A stretch of DNA of 8,037 bases from an uncultured Clostridia bacterium (GTDB lineage: Bacteria > Bacillota > Clostridia > Christensenellales > Borkfalkiaceae), in assembly GCA_947174955.1 (NCBI GenBank), contig CAMWKX010000050.1, positions 1-8,037 of the forward strand. Reading direction: 5' to 3'. A program made the translations under genes and the position numbers. Shown in pieces: positions 1 through 6,861 of the stretch; the first letter of the stretch is position 1, and each line of letters opens with the position of its first letter. The notes beneath the pieces were generated by a model that saw only the letters and a list, made by a program, of their open reading frames with translations, made no database searches and was not told the origin of the DNA.

Positions 1-158
1 ATGTAGTAGACGGGTTCTGCCTTTTTTTCGGGCTTCTTCTCGGGTTCGGGCTTCTTCTTTAAACTGAAAAACCCGACGACCGCAAGTTTAATTACGTGCA
101 CCAGCGCAAAACATACTAAAAAAGTTATTAAAATATATACAAGTCCCAACATTGCCAT
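1..158 (-). CDS. Small membrane protein with Lys/Glu/Pro-rich tail (partial, runs off left edge)
   Basis: Reading leftward from an ATG at 158-156, the frame stays open for 52 codons to the window edge, so the 3' end is missing. The first about 32 residues are strongly hydrophobic (begins MAMLGLVYILITFLV) and look like one N-terminal membrane helix. A basic, repetitive Lys/Glu/Pro tail (KKKPEPEKKPEKKAEP) follows and would lie in the cytoplasm, then a Tyr-Tyr pair before the cut. A second in-frame ATG lies two codons later. No strong ribosome site is visible ahead of either start, so the exact start is uncertain. It diverges from the DeoC-like gene across a 63-base AT-rich gap. I do not recognise a family. 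The membrane-helix-plus-charged-tail layout suggests a small anchor or scaffold, which is inference only. Confidence 0.6.
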   Translation of the reverse strand, partial: MAMLGLVYILITFLVCFALVHVIKLAVVGFFSLKKKPEPEKKPEKKAEPVYY

Positions 159-221
159 ACATATATAATAAAACCTATTCTAAGGTAAAAAATGTAGAAT
201 ATTATATATAAAGGTGGTTTT

Positions 222-953
222 ATGCAGGACGAAAAGGACGCGGTAACTTTAACGGAAGAGGAGCAGTACAGAGAGTTCAAGCGCATAAAGAGAATGGACG
301 AGGCAAAGGCGAGCGTTCTCAAAATCGAGTGCGACTGCCTTTCGCCCTATACCGACAAGACGTCGCTTAAAGAGACGTGCAAGACGGCGGATACGCTTGC
401 AATCGGCGCGATAATCGTGTTCCCAAACTACGTAAAGGCGTGCGTGAACGCGCTCGGCAAGGACCCGCAGGTGTCGCTGATTGCGGCTGTAAGCTATCCT
501 TTCGGCGAGGAAACGACCGAGGTCAAGGCTGCGGCGGTAAAGCGCGCGGTCAAGGACGGAGTGGACGAGGTGGAAGTGTGCGCGCCGACGGCATTCCTTC
601 GCGACGGCAACCTTGCGTACTTTAAAAAGGAATGTAAAAAAATCAAAAAAGCGGCTAAAAACAGCGCCGTGCGCGTGACCTTGGACTGCTCGATTTTAAA
701 CGAAAAGGAGCTGTATAAAGCGGCGGTTACGGCGGCGGACGCGGGTATAAACTGTTTAAGACTGAACGGCGCGGACGGCGAAACGGTGGCGAAAATCAAA
801 GCGGCGGTAAAGGGCAAGTGCCTTATAAAAGCGGAAAAGGCGGACAGCGCAACCTCGTTCGCCGCTCTCTGCACGATGGGCGCGGATACGGTTTCGTGCA
901 CGCAGGCATTAAACCTTGCGCAGTATATTTTAAAACAGGCTGAAAGTGAATAA
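222..953 (+). CDS. DeoC-fold (deoxyribose-phosphate aldolase family) protein, probably lacking the Schiff-base lysine
   Basis: A 243-residue protein that follows the DeoC family from about residue 33 to 238, after a charged N-terminal stretch of about 30 residues. Recognisable landmarks are a VFPNYV segment near 66-71 (family VCVxPxxV), SYPFGEETTEVK at 91-102 (family GFPxGxxTxxxK), DEVEV at 115-119, and a central helix-strand unit ending in GINCLRLNG at 175-183. DeoC enzymes cleave 2-deoxyribose-5-phosphate into acetaldehyde and glyceraldehyde-3-phosphate through a lysine Schiff base. By eye alignment that lysine (E. coli K167, in FxKTSTG) is Arg180, the catalytic Asp102 position is Glu118, and the phosphate-binding Gly-Gly after the second lysine is replaced by LysAla. 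The second lysine (K201) may survive as Lys203. The fold assignment is fairly secure but aldolase activity is doubtful. The start is supported by AAGGTGG at 211-217. No other nucleoside catabolism gene is adjacent. Confidence 0.8.
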   Translation: MQDEKDAVTLTEEEQYREFKRIKRMDEAKASVLKIECDCLSPYTDKTSLKETCKTADTLAIGAIIVFPNYVKACVNALGKDPQVSLIAAVSYPFGEETTEVKAAAVKRAVKDGVDEVEVCAPTAFLRDGNLAYFKKECKKIKKAAKNSAVRVTLDCSILNEKELYKAAVTAADAGINCLRLNGADGETVAKIKAAVKGKCLIKAEKADSATSFAALCTMGADTVSCTQALNLAQYILKQAESE

Positions 954-978
954 TTAAGCCATATTATGGGGGCAACTT

Positions 979-1007
979 AAAAAAGCGGTGCTTTTGCACC
1001 GCTTTTT
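979..1007. terminator. Bidirectional intrinsic terminator between convergent genes
   Basis: A perfect GCGGTGC/GCACCGC stem (985-991 with 996-1002) closes a TTTT loop. It is flanked by an A-run on the left (979-984) and a T-run on the right (1003-1007), so it gives a U-tract to transcripts from both directions. It lies 25 bases after the DeoC-like stop. The helicase stop codon (TAA read leftward at 1008-1006) overlaps its right edge, so one hairpin can end both convergent genes. Confidence 0.9.
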
Positions 1008-2223
1008 ATCGTATTAAAATAAGTTTTTTGCGGGCGCGGGTGAGCGCCGTGTACAGCCAGCGGTTTTTGTCCTCTTTAAAGGCAAAACTCTCGTCGAAGA
1101 TAATCACGTTGTCGAACTCCGACCCCTGCGCCTTGTGACAGGAAATGCAGTAACCGTACTCGAAACGGTTGAGGGTAAACACGCCCGTCGGTTCGCCGTC
1201 TTCGCCGAACTTGGCGAACGTGTCGCCGTGCTTGTAGCGGTATTCCCCGTCCTCGAAAATGCCCGTGTCGAAGGGCAGAGCCTCGGGGCAGTTCTCGTCC
1301 AAAAAGTCGGGCTTGAACTGCGTGAATCCCATATGTGCGTTCGCATCGTAAAACGGCTCGATTGCCGTGCCGATTATGCCGTTTACTAGATTGAACCTCG
1401 CCTCGCCGTCGATAAAAGTTTCCCAGTTATTGAGTGTGCATATGAGTTTGTCGCCGTTTTGCGGCAAGCCGTCGTAACCGAGTATGCGCCTCATTTCGTC
1501 GTTGATTTTCGCGCGCGTTTTATTAAGTCCGCATATAATCTGGTCGCTGCGCTTTAAAAGGCGTTCGCGCTGACCGCCCTGAAATCTTCTGCCGTACAGA
1601 ACGAACGTGGTGTCGCCGTAATTGCCGAACGGTATGGGTTTTCCCTCGCGCGCAAGCTGCGAAAGCCTGATTATCGGATTGTCCTGTTGCTGGCGTACGA
1701 TCTGCGTTAGCGTGTAGTCGGGATTTTTCAGGAAATTGTTAAAGCCCTCGACGGGTGGCAGCTGAGCGTTGTCGCCGCACAATAAAACCTTTACGCCGAA
1801 GTTTGCGATATCGGCTAAAACGTCGTCGGAAACCATCGACGCCTCGTCCAAAACTATGAGTTTAATCGCCTTATCAATGCTCTCGCGGCGGCGGAAGGTC
1901 AGCCTTTCAACCTTGATTTTTTTGCCGTTTACTTCGACTTCCTGCTCGACTGTCTGCGACTGATATATGAGGCGGTGGACGGTGCACGCCGAAACGCCGT
2001 TTTTGATTAAAACCGTCGCCGCCTTGCCGGTGGGCGTTACGAACGCCGCGCTGTACAAGTCGTCGAGTTTGAGCGTTTCCTTAACGACGTGTTTAAGCAG
2101 GGCGGTCTTGCCCGTGCCGGCGTAGCCGGACAGCACGAAAAACTGCCTCGTGCCGTTAAAAAACCAGTCGCTTATTTTCTTGTCCGCAGCCGCCTGGTCG
2201 GCGTTTAAAATCAACATATCCAT
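1006..2223 (-). CDS. Dda/RecD-like SF1B DNA helicase
   Basis: A 405-residue ATP-dependent helicase of superfamily 1B, close in size and motif order to phage T4 Dda and stand-alone RecD-like proteins. Visible motifs are Walker A GYAGTGKT at 33-40, motif Ia TPTGKAA at 63-69, Walker B VLDEASM with Asp126-Glu127, motif III GDNAQLPPV at 150-158, the motif IV region with Arg177, an NKTR element at 234-237, motif V around CHKAQGSEFDNVII (362-375), and motif VI YTALTRARKKL at 391-401. All catalytic motifs look intact, so it should be an active cytoplasmic 5'-to-3' translocase by family precedent. It lacks the large N-terminal extension of RecD2. Region 285-355 between the 2A and 2B parts is charged and would form the SH3-like/tower insertion. 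The ATG start has GGTGA six bases upstream; a second ATG two codons later is possible. It is monocistronic, convergent with the DeoC-like gene and divergent from the O-antigen ligase-like gene. No mobile-element gene accompanies it. Confidence 0.92.
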   Translation of the reverse strand: MDMLILNADQAAADKKISDWFFNGTRQFFVLSGYAGTGKTALLKHVVKETLKLDDLYSAAFVTPTGKAATVLIKNGVSACTVHRLIYQSQTVEQEVEVNGKKIKVERLTFRRRESIDKAIKLIVLDEASMVSDDVLADIANFGVKVLLCGDNAQLPPVEGFNNFLKNPDYTLTQIVRQQQDNPIIRLSQLAREGKPIPFGNYGDTTFVLYGRRFQGGQRERLLKRSDQIICGLNKTRAKINDEMRRILGYDGLPQNGDKLICTLNNWETFIDGEARFNLVNGIIGTAIEPFYDANAHMGFTQFKPDFLDENCPEALPFDTGIFEDGEYRYKHGDTFAKFGEDGEPTGVFTLNRFEYGYCISCHKAQGSEFDNVIIFDESFAFKEDKNRWLYTALTRARKKLILIR

Positions 2224-2234
2224 ATTGTATCACC

Positions 2235-2248
2235 AAAACGATTGTTCG
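2235..2248 (-). promoter_or_regulatory. Possible LexA (SOS) box upstream of the helicase gene
   Basis: Read leftward, 2248-2235 is CGAACAATCGTTTT. It matches the Gram-positive LexA consensus CGAACRNRYGTTYC at 12 of 14 positions; the misfits are the third spacer base and the last base. It ends 11 bases before the helicase start codon. A possible -35/-10 pair on the same strand (TTGCTC at 2254-2249, TACAAT at 2229-2224, 19-base spacing) would bracket it, but that -10 abuts the ATG. SOS control of a helicase would make sense, yet one imperfect half-site keeps this tentative. Confidence 0.3.
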
Positions 2249-2296
2249 AGCAAGCGTTTTGCGCGACATTATTAAAATAAGCGCGATTGCAATTAC

Positions 2297-2326
2297 TTGA
2301 CTTAACGCGGCGGCGGGGGGTATAAT
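2297..2326 (+). promoter_or_regulatory. Sigma-A-type promoter for the membrane-protein operon
   Basis: TTGACT at 2297-2302 and a perfect TATAAT at 2321-2326 are separated by 18 bases, which would place transcription start near 2333. The spacer ends in an unusual GC-rich run (GCGGCGGCGGGGGG at 2307-2320). The leader would be only about 23 bases and carries GAGGG at 2345-2349, six bases ahead of the O-antigen ligase-like ATG. Confidence 0.8.
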
Positions 2327-2355
2327 CAGTGCAGTATACTTTCTGAGGGTATTAT

Positions 2356-3882
2356 ATGAAATTCAAAGAACTCGGCGAACGCCTTAACAAAATCGGCGAA
2401 AGGATAGAAAATCATAAGGTCACGCAGATTTTGCGGCGCGCGCTGTCGTCATACTTTTTCCCGCTGGTTACCGCAGTAGTGTCGGTGGGGTGCTATTATC
2501 TCGGCTGGGACATAGTCAATATCTGGTATCTGTGTCTGAGCGGAACGGCGATAATGATTTGCTGTAAGGACGTTTCTCCCGCGCTCTGTCTTATACTGTT
2601 TTTCTCTATGCTGCCCTCGGAGCAGCACAGCCCCGGAGCTTCGAACTACCTTGTCAGCGCGCCCATTTTAGCGCAGGAAATTATAGGCGTCGTTTTCTTC
2701 ATAGGCACGGTTATTTTCCGCCTTGTACGCGGCATAGTAAAGGGGCAATTCAAAATTACCCCCGTATTCTGGGGCATAGTCGCGCTCTCTGTTGCGCTTG
2801 CGTTAAACGGAATTTTCTATTCGCACTATACGGCGAGGAGCCTTTTGTTCGGGCTTGCGCTCTCGGCGATTATCATCATTTTCTATATCTTCTGCTACTG
2901 CAATTTCGGCAGGGGCGAAAAGACCTTTATGCAGATTGCGTACTACTTTATCGCGCTCGCCGCGGCGGTTACTCTGGAACTCGGCGTCTTATATATCACC
3001 AAGAGAAGCCGGGCGGCGGAAGTCGGCTGGCGCTCGGTTTTAGGCTTCGGCTGGGGCACTTACAATCAGGCGGGACTGATGCTGACGATGGCAATCCCCG
3101 CGTGGTTCTATCTCGCGGGCAAGCATAAGCGCGGCTATTTCTTCTTAATCGGCGCGGTCGCCAACGAGGGCGCGTGTTTTCTGAGCCAGTCTAGGCAGGC
3201 AATGCTTATGTCGCTCGTCGTGCTGTGCGCGTGCTGCGTGTGGATACTCATCTGGGACAAGGGCAGAAAGCGCATAATCGATCTTGCGATGATGGGCGCG
3301 GTAATCGCGCTGATAATAATCGCCGCGGGAATAATGCACGAGCGGGTGTTCGCGTTCTTAAAAGGCGCGCTCGACAAGGAAAGTCTTAGCTCGGGTAGCG
3401 GCAGAACGTGGCTGTGGGGTCTGGGCTGGCAGAATTTCCTGCACAATCCCTTGTTCGGCGTAGGCTTCTACGACCCTATGGCGTATACGGAATACGAAAC
3501 GCTTGCGGACGGCTCGAAGAAGCTGATAAGCTGGGGCGTTGGATATTTTTCCGAAACCGATTTGTCGCACTCGATACCGAGAATGTGCCACAACACCGTC
3601 TTCCAGCTTTTGTCGGCGGGCGGAATAGTCGGGCTGATAGCGTACGTTTTCCACAGAACGCAGACGGTCATTTCGTATATCAATAACCGCACGCCCGAAA
3701 GAACGCTTATCGGGCTTACGATGTGCGTAATACTTTTAATGAGCCTTTTGGACAACCATATTTTCTATATCATACCCACGATACATTACGCGATACTTCT
3801 TGCGCTGCTGACGGCTACTGAGAAAGAAAAGGAAAAGAAAAAAGTTGATACTCAAACTGAACAAGTCGCAACTGACGCCTAA
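2356..3882 (+). CDS. O-antigen ligase/polymerase (Wzy/WaaL-like) family membrane protein
   Basis: A 508-residue polytopic membrane protein with about twelve hydrophobic segments. A short basic amphipathic N-terminus (1-30) precedes the first helix at about 32-50. The O-antigen ligase family signature is present: SQSRQAM at 277-283, a long loop between membrane segments (about 328-411) starting with SGSGRTWLWGLGW (346-358) and HNPLFGVGF (363-371), then a His-Asn helix start CHNTVFQLL at 411-419 followed by a GGIVGL turn. Proteins of this family transfer or polymerise undecaprenyl-linked glycans on the outer side of the cytoplasmic membrane. In a Gram-positive host the likely product is a capsule or wall-linked glycopolymer, or glycosylated proteins, rather than LPS. 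The tail (about 488-508) is Lys/Glu-rich and its coding sequence supplies the purine-rich leader for the next gene, which overlaps by 38 bases. No glycosyltransferase genes lie next to it, so the substrate cannot be inferred. Confidence 0.88.
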   Translation: MKFKELGERLNKIGERIENHKVTQILRRALSSYFFPLVTAVVSVGCYYLGWDIVNIWYLCLSGTAIMICCKDVSPALCLILFFSMLPSEQHSPGASNYLVSAPILAQEIIGVVFFIGTVIFRLVRGIVKGQFKITPVFWGIVALSVALALNGIFYSHYTARSLLFGLALSAIIIIFYIFCYCNFGRGEKTFMQIAYYFIALAAAVTLELGVLYITKRSRAAEVGWRSVLGFGWGTYNQAGLMLTMAIPAWFYLAGKHKRGYFFLIGAVANEGACFLSQSRQAMLMSLVVLCACCVWILIWDKGRKRIIDLAMMGAVIALIIIAAGIMHERVFAFLKGALDKESLSSGSGRTWLWGLGWQNFLHNPLFGVGFYDPMAYTEYETLADGSKKLISWGVGYFSETDLSHSIPRMCHNTVFQLLSAGGIVGLIAYVFHRTQTVISYINNRTPERTLIGLTMCVILLMSLLDNHIFYIIPTIHYAILLALLTATEKEKEKKKVDTQTEQVATDA

Positions 3883-4597
3883 AAACTTAATACTGGCCGC
3901 CTTCGTGCTGGTTGAAACGGTAATATATATAATTTTCAACGTGCTTTCGGCAAGGCAACCCGAGGACCCCATCGAATTGAAGTACGCGGGAATTCTGCTC
4001 TGCCTTGTCATTTCCGCGGTAATGATATTTTTCAACCGCGACGCGGACGCAATTATCGCAACGGCGGCAATGCTGTTCACGGCGGTAAGCGATTTATTCA
4101 TTCTCGTACTCGACGACTATTTCGAAATAGGGCTTGCAACCTTTATCGTCGCGCACTCGCTGTACCTTTACAGACTGTACCGCGGCAGAGAGAAAAGGAT
4201 ATGGATATCGGTTGCGGTGCGCGCGGTCGTCGCCGCCGTAATGATAGGCGTTTGCTGCGGACTGTGCGGCTACGATTTGCTGATAGTGGAGGCGGGAATT
4301 TACATCGTGCTCTTGTTCGGCAACTGCGTGGAAACGCTGATTATGTGCAACCGCGGCTTGAAGAACGTGCTGTTTGCAATCGGCTTACTGCTGTTTCTGG
4401 GTTGCGACGTCTGCGTCGGGTTCAAACACGGAGCGCTGGTCGGGGTGTACCTCTCCGAAAGAGTGTACAATTTCGTCGTGTATATGATCTGGGTATTCTA
4501 TCTGCCCTCGCAGGTGCTGATAACCTGCGCGCTTTTAAGAAAAGGGCGGTGTTATAAGGAGCTTATTAATGGATTGCAGGAAAAAGAAAGCGATTAA
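3845..4597 (+). CDS. YhhN/TMEM86-like integral membrane protein
   Basis: A 250-residue protein with about eight membrane helices (near 14-31, 46-63, 68-90, 95-111, 119-140, 143-165, 174-192 and 205-230). Two acidic signatures at matching places suggest the YhhN family: AVSDLFILVLDDYFEIGLATFIVAH (Ser82-Asp83 through His104) and GCDVCVGF at 186-193, followed by YLPSQVLI at 219-226. Animal TMEM86 members are lysoplasmalogenases that hydrolyse the vinyl-ether bond of lysoplasmalogens. Plasmalogens occur in anaerobic Clostridia, so a lipid role is plausible but not shown. The start is a TTG at 3845 inside the end of the ligase-like gene. The only ribosome-site-like sequence is a purine-rich AAGGAAAAG at 3829-3837, so translation is probably coupled to the upstream gene. 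An in-frame stop at 3809 limits how far upstream the start could be. The family call is by eye and moderate. Confidence 0.68.
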   Translation: MILKLNKSQLTPKNLILAAFVLVETVIYIIFNVLSARQPEDPIELKYAGILLCLVISAVMIFFNRDADAIIATAAMLFTAVSDLFILVLDDYFEIGLATFIVAHSLYLYRLYRGREKRIWISVAVRAVVAAVMIGVCCGLCGYDLLIVEAGIYIVLLFGNCVETLIMCNRGLKNVLFAIGLLLFLGCDVCVGFKHGALVGVYLSERVYNFVVYMIWVFYLPSQVLITCALLRKGRCYKELINGLQEKESD

Positions 4598-5276
4598 TAT
4601 AACGCTGACGGTAATATTTATAATTGCGCTGGTGCTGTTTATACTCACCTTCTCGATAGGCTTGCCCATATATTGCAGATTTTTTTACTACATTCAGATT
4701 AAAACGCTGAAAATGGAGGAGCATACGGGCTGGTCGTACTCGACAATAAAAGCGGCGTACGACGACGTTTTGAACTATTTGACTCTGCCCAACCGCCCCT
4801 TCGGCACGGGCGAGCTTAAATGGACGGAAGAGGAAGCGGCGCACTTTGCCGACTGTAAGGTGCTATTTAATTTAAACCTTGCGGGAATGATTTGTTCGGG
4901 TGCGGTAACGCTCGCGCTCGTGCTTTTAAACAAGTTTAAGGTTATAACCTTAATGCGCCCGATGGGGCATCGGGCGTACCTTTTATCGGCAATCGTCGCG
5001 CTGGCGCTGCCCCTGATAATAGGCGCGCTTGCGGCGATAAACTTCGATAAGGCTTTCGTAATATTTCACGCAATATTCTTCCCCGGCAAGACCAACTGGA
5101 CGTTCGACTATGCGACGGAGCAGATTATAAACGTAATGCCGCAGGAATTCTTTATGAACTGCGCGATAATAATAGGCGTAGGGCTGATAGCGTTTTCCGC
5201 CGCGCTGATTACCGCCGATTTAGTGCTTTGGCGCAAGGAAAAAAATACCGCAGAAAAAAATGAGAGCGCGGGTTGA
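4569..5276 (+). CDS. DUF1461 (TIGR01906-type) integral membrane protein
   Basis: A 235-residue protein with four membrane helices (about 10-32, 103-121, 137-157 and 196-218) and two loops that should face outward. The family pattern is clear: LPIYCRFFY at 32-40, HTGWSYSTIKAAYDDVLNYL at 52-71, HFADCKVLFNLN at 92-103, then FHAIFFPGKTNWTFD at 166-180 and VMPQEFFMNCA at 189-199. The large conserved first outward loop (33-102) is the most distinctive part. No biochemical role is known to me for this family. The ATG has an excellent AAGGAG at 4556-4561 with seven-base spacing, and the gene overlaps the YhhN-like gene by 29 bases, so it is the third member of the operon. The last two bases of its GGT codon/stop region also form the -35 of the hydrogenase promoter. 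No terminator with a U-tract follows, so read-through into the hydrogenase gene is possible. Confidence 0.88.
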   Translation: MDCRKKKAINITLTVIFIIALVLFILTFSIGLPIYCRFFYYIQIKTLKMEEHTGWSYSTIKAAYDDVLNYLTLPNRPFGTGELKWTEEEAAHFADCKVLFNLNLAGMICSGAVTLALVLLNKFKVITLMRPMGHRAYLLSAIVALALPLIIGALAAINFDKAFVIFHAIFFPGKTNWTFDYATEQIINVMPQEFFMNCAIIIGVGLIAFSAALITADLVLWRKEKNTAEKNESAG

Positions 5277-5301
5277 TTTACCCTCGCGGAAATGATATAA
5301 T
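5273..5301 (+). promoter_or_regulatory. Near-consensus extended -10 promoter for the hydrogenase gene
   Basis: TTGATT (5273-5278) and TATAAT (5296-5301) have the ideal 17-base spacing, and TGA just before the -10 makes it an extended -10 element. The predicted start of transcription is near 5308. The -35 overlaps the TGA stop codon of the DUF1461 gene. The short leader carries GAGG at 5319-5322, seven bases before the hydrogenase ATG. Confidence 0.85.
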
Positions 5302-5329
5302 ATAGTACACAAATTAAAGAGGAAAACTT

Positions 5330-6847
5330 ATGAAAGAACAGAGTGTTGTAACCGATTTAAGAAGAAAAGTGTTTGCCGAAGTTGCGCGCGTAGCGTACGA
5401 AAGCGAGGACATAGCAAGCGACATCGAGGCGATCCCCTACAAGATAACCCCCGACGAAGTGCCCAAGTACCGCGAGAGCATTTACCGTGAAAGGCAGATT
5501 GCGGCGGAGCGTGTGCGCCTTGCAATGGGCTTATCCCTGCGCCCCGCAAACAAGCCCGTACATATCACCGAGGGCGTTGCGGGTAGCAACATTGCGGAAA
5601 AGTATTACGAACCGCCCCTTATGCAGGTTATTCCCTCGGCGTGCGACAAGTGCCCCGACAACGAGTACGAGGTGACGAATATGTGCCGCAACTGCGTGGC
5701 TCATTCGTGCATCAAAAACTGCCCCAAGGGCGCGATTTCGATAGTCGACGGCAAATCGTTTATCGACCAGTCCAAGTGCATAAAGTGCGGTAGATGCAAG
5801 GCTTCGTGCCCCTACGACGCAATCAGCCACAAGGTGCGCCCCTGCGCTCAGGCTTGCGGTATCAAGGCAATATCCTCGGACGAATACGGCAGAGCGCACA
5901 TAGACAACAACATTTGCGTTGCGTGCGGACAGTGTATGTCGGCGTGCCCGTTCGGCGCGATTGCGGATAAATCGCAGTTATTCCAGCTTATACAGGCATT
6001 AAAGAAGGGCGACAGAATTATAGCGGCGGTTGCGCCCGCGATTGCGGGACAGTTCGGCGTAAAAGCTACGCTCGGCAAGATTAAGACCGCGCTTATAAAG
6101 CTCGGCTTCGACGATATGTACGAGGTGGCGGAGGGCGCCGACCTCGGCTGTATCGCGGAGGCAAACCACTACGTTCACGAGGTTGCGACGGGCAAGCTTC
6201 CCTTCCTTTTAACCAGCTGCTGTCCCGCGTGGGCGGTGCTTGCAAAGACGCAGTTCCCCGACTTCGTGCAGGAAGTTTCGCAGGAGCTTACGCCTATGGT
6301 AGCAACGGCTCGCAAGATTAAGGAAAAGGACCCCGACGCGCGCGTCGTGTTCATAGGACCGTGCGCGGCGAAAAAGTTAGAGGCGTCGAGAAGAACGCAG
6401 AGAAGCTTCGTCGACTTCGTTTTAACATTCGAAGAGCTTGCGGGTATGTTCGCGGCTAAGGATATCAAGGTTGATACGCTCGAAGAAACTGCGCTGAGAA
6501 TAACGCACACCACTGGCGCGGGCAGAGGCTACGCGGTCGCGGGCGGCGTTGCGGCGGCAATCGAGAGAACGGTCAAGGAATATTATCCCGATATTGAGGT
6601 CAAGATTTACCACGCGGAAGGACTTGCCGACTGCAAGAAGATTTTAACGCTTGCAAAGGCGGGCAAAATTCAGGGCTGTCTTATAGAGGGTATGGGTTGC
6701 CCGGGCGGCTGCGTTGCGGGCGTGGGCACTATTATCCCGCCCGAAAAGGCTAAGATTTTAGTCGAGCAGTTCTCGAAAAACAGCGCAAACCAAATCCCCG
6801 AAGAACAGTGGTTGGAGTACGCGGAAAGACTTACTAAAATGAAGTAA
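5330..6847 (+). CDS. Group B-type [FeFe] hydrogenase with multi-cluster ferredoxin-like N-terminus
   Basis: A 505-residue cytoplasmic [FeFe] hydrogenase, which interconverts protons and H2. The catalytic domain (about 225-480) carries all three H-cluster motifs: L1 TSCCPAW at 295-301 (Cys297, Cys298), L2 GPCAAKKLE at 343-351 (Cys345), and L3 EGMGCPGGCVAG at 453-464 (Cys457, Cys461). L2 has Gly where classical group A enzymes have Met (MPC). After GADL (269-272) only one of the glutamates of the group A proton path seems kept (Glu277). Residues 105-206 hold 16 cysteines: CxxC at 105/108; CxxCx4CxxxCP at 119-131; CxxCxxCxxxCP at 150-160 and 196-206; and CxxxC at 172/176. That is enough for up to four 4Fe-4S clusters. 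The length and motif variants fit the group B1/B3 monomeric family (TIGR04105-like), probably ferredoxin-linked H2 evolution in fermentation. The HydE, HydF and HydG maturases are not in the window. It has its own promoter, and a membrane XRE regulator follows 14 bases downstream. Confidence 0.95.
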   Translation: MKEQSVVTDLRRKVFAEVARVAYESEDIASDIEAIPYKITPDEVPKYRESIYRERQIAAERVRLAMGLSLRPANKPVHITEGVAGSNIAEKYYEPPLMQVIPSACDKCPDNEYEVTNMCRNCVAHSCIKNCPKGAISIVDGKSFIDQSKCIKCGRCKASCPYDAISHKVRPCAQACGIKAISSDEYGRAHIDNNICVACGQCMSACPFGAIADKSQLFQLIQALKKGDRIIAAVAPAIAGQFGVKATLGKIKTALIKLGFDDMYEVAEGADLGCIAEANHYVHEVATGKLPFLLTSCCPAWAVLAKTQFPDFVQEVSQELTPMVATARKIKEKDPDARVVFIGPCAAKKLEASRRTQRSFVDFVLTFEELAGMFAAKDIKVDTLEETALRITHTTGAGRGYAVAGGVAAAIERTVKEYYPDIEVKIYHAEGLADCKKILTLAKAGKIQGCLIEGMGCPGGCVAGVGTIIPPEKAKILVEQFSKNSANQIPEEQWLEYAERLTKMK

Positions 6848-6861
6848 TCAAAAGGTTACGT

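Noticed and set aside
164..169. TATAAT considered as the -10 of the DeoC-like gene
   Set aside because: No acceptable -35 lies 16-18 bases upstream, and the AT-rich gap gives several equal matches on both strands, so no single promoter can be assigned.
494..901. 135-codon leftward open frame opposite the DeoC-like gene
   Set aside because: It is antisense to a gene with clear family motifs and has no ribosome site or recognisable domain. Open antisense frames are expected with this GC-rich third-position use.
2307..2320. GC-rich GCGGCGGCGGGGGG run considered as a G-quadruplex or repeat element
   Set aside because: There is only one long G-run and no set of four spaced runs; it is most simply the spacer of the promoter.
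3135..3755. Several leftward open frames of 64-103 codons inside the O-antigen ligase-like gene
   Set aside because: They lie antisense to continuous membrane-protein coding sequence, overlap one another and show no domain or ribosome site.
5266..5287. Stem GCGCGGGT/ACCCTCGC (one mismatch) around the DUF1461 stop, considered as a terminator
   Set aside because: It has no T-run after it, contains a C-T mismatch and overlaps the -35 of a strong promoter; it is better explained by chance plus promoter sequence.
5531..6078. Leftward open frames opposite the hydrogenase
   Set aside because: They are shadows of the cysteine-rich hydrogenase coding sequence and have no initiation signals.
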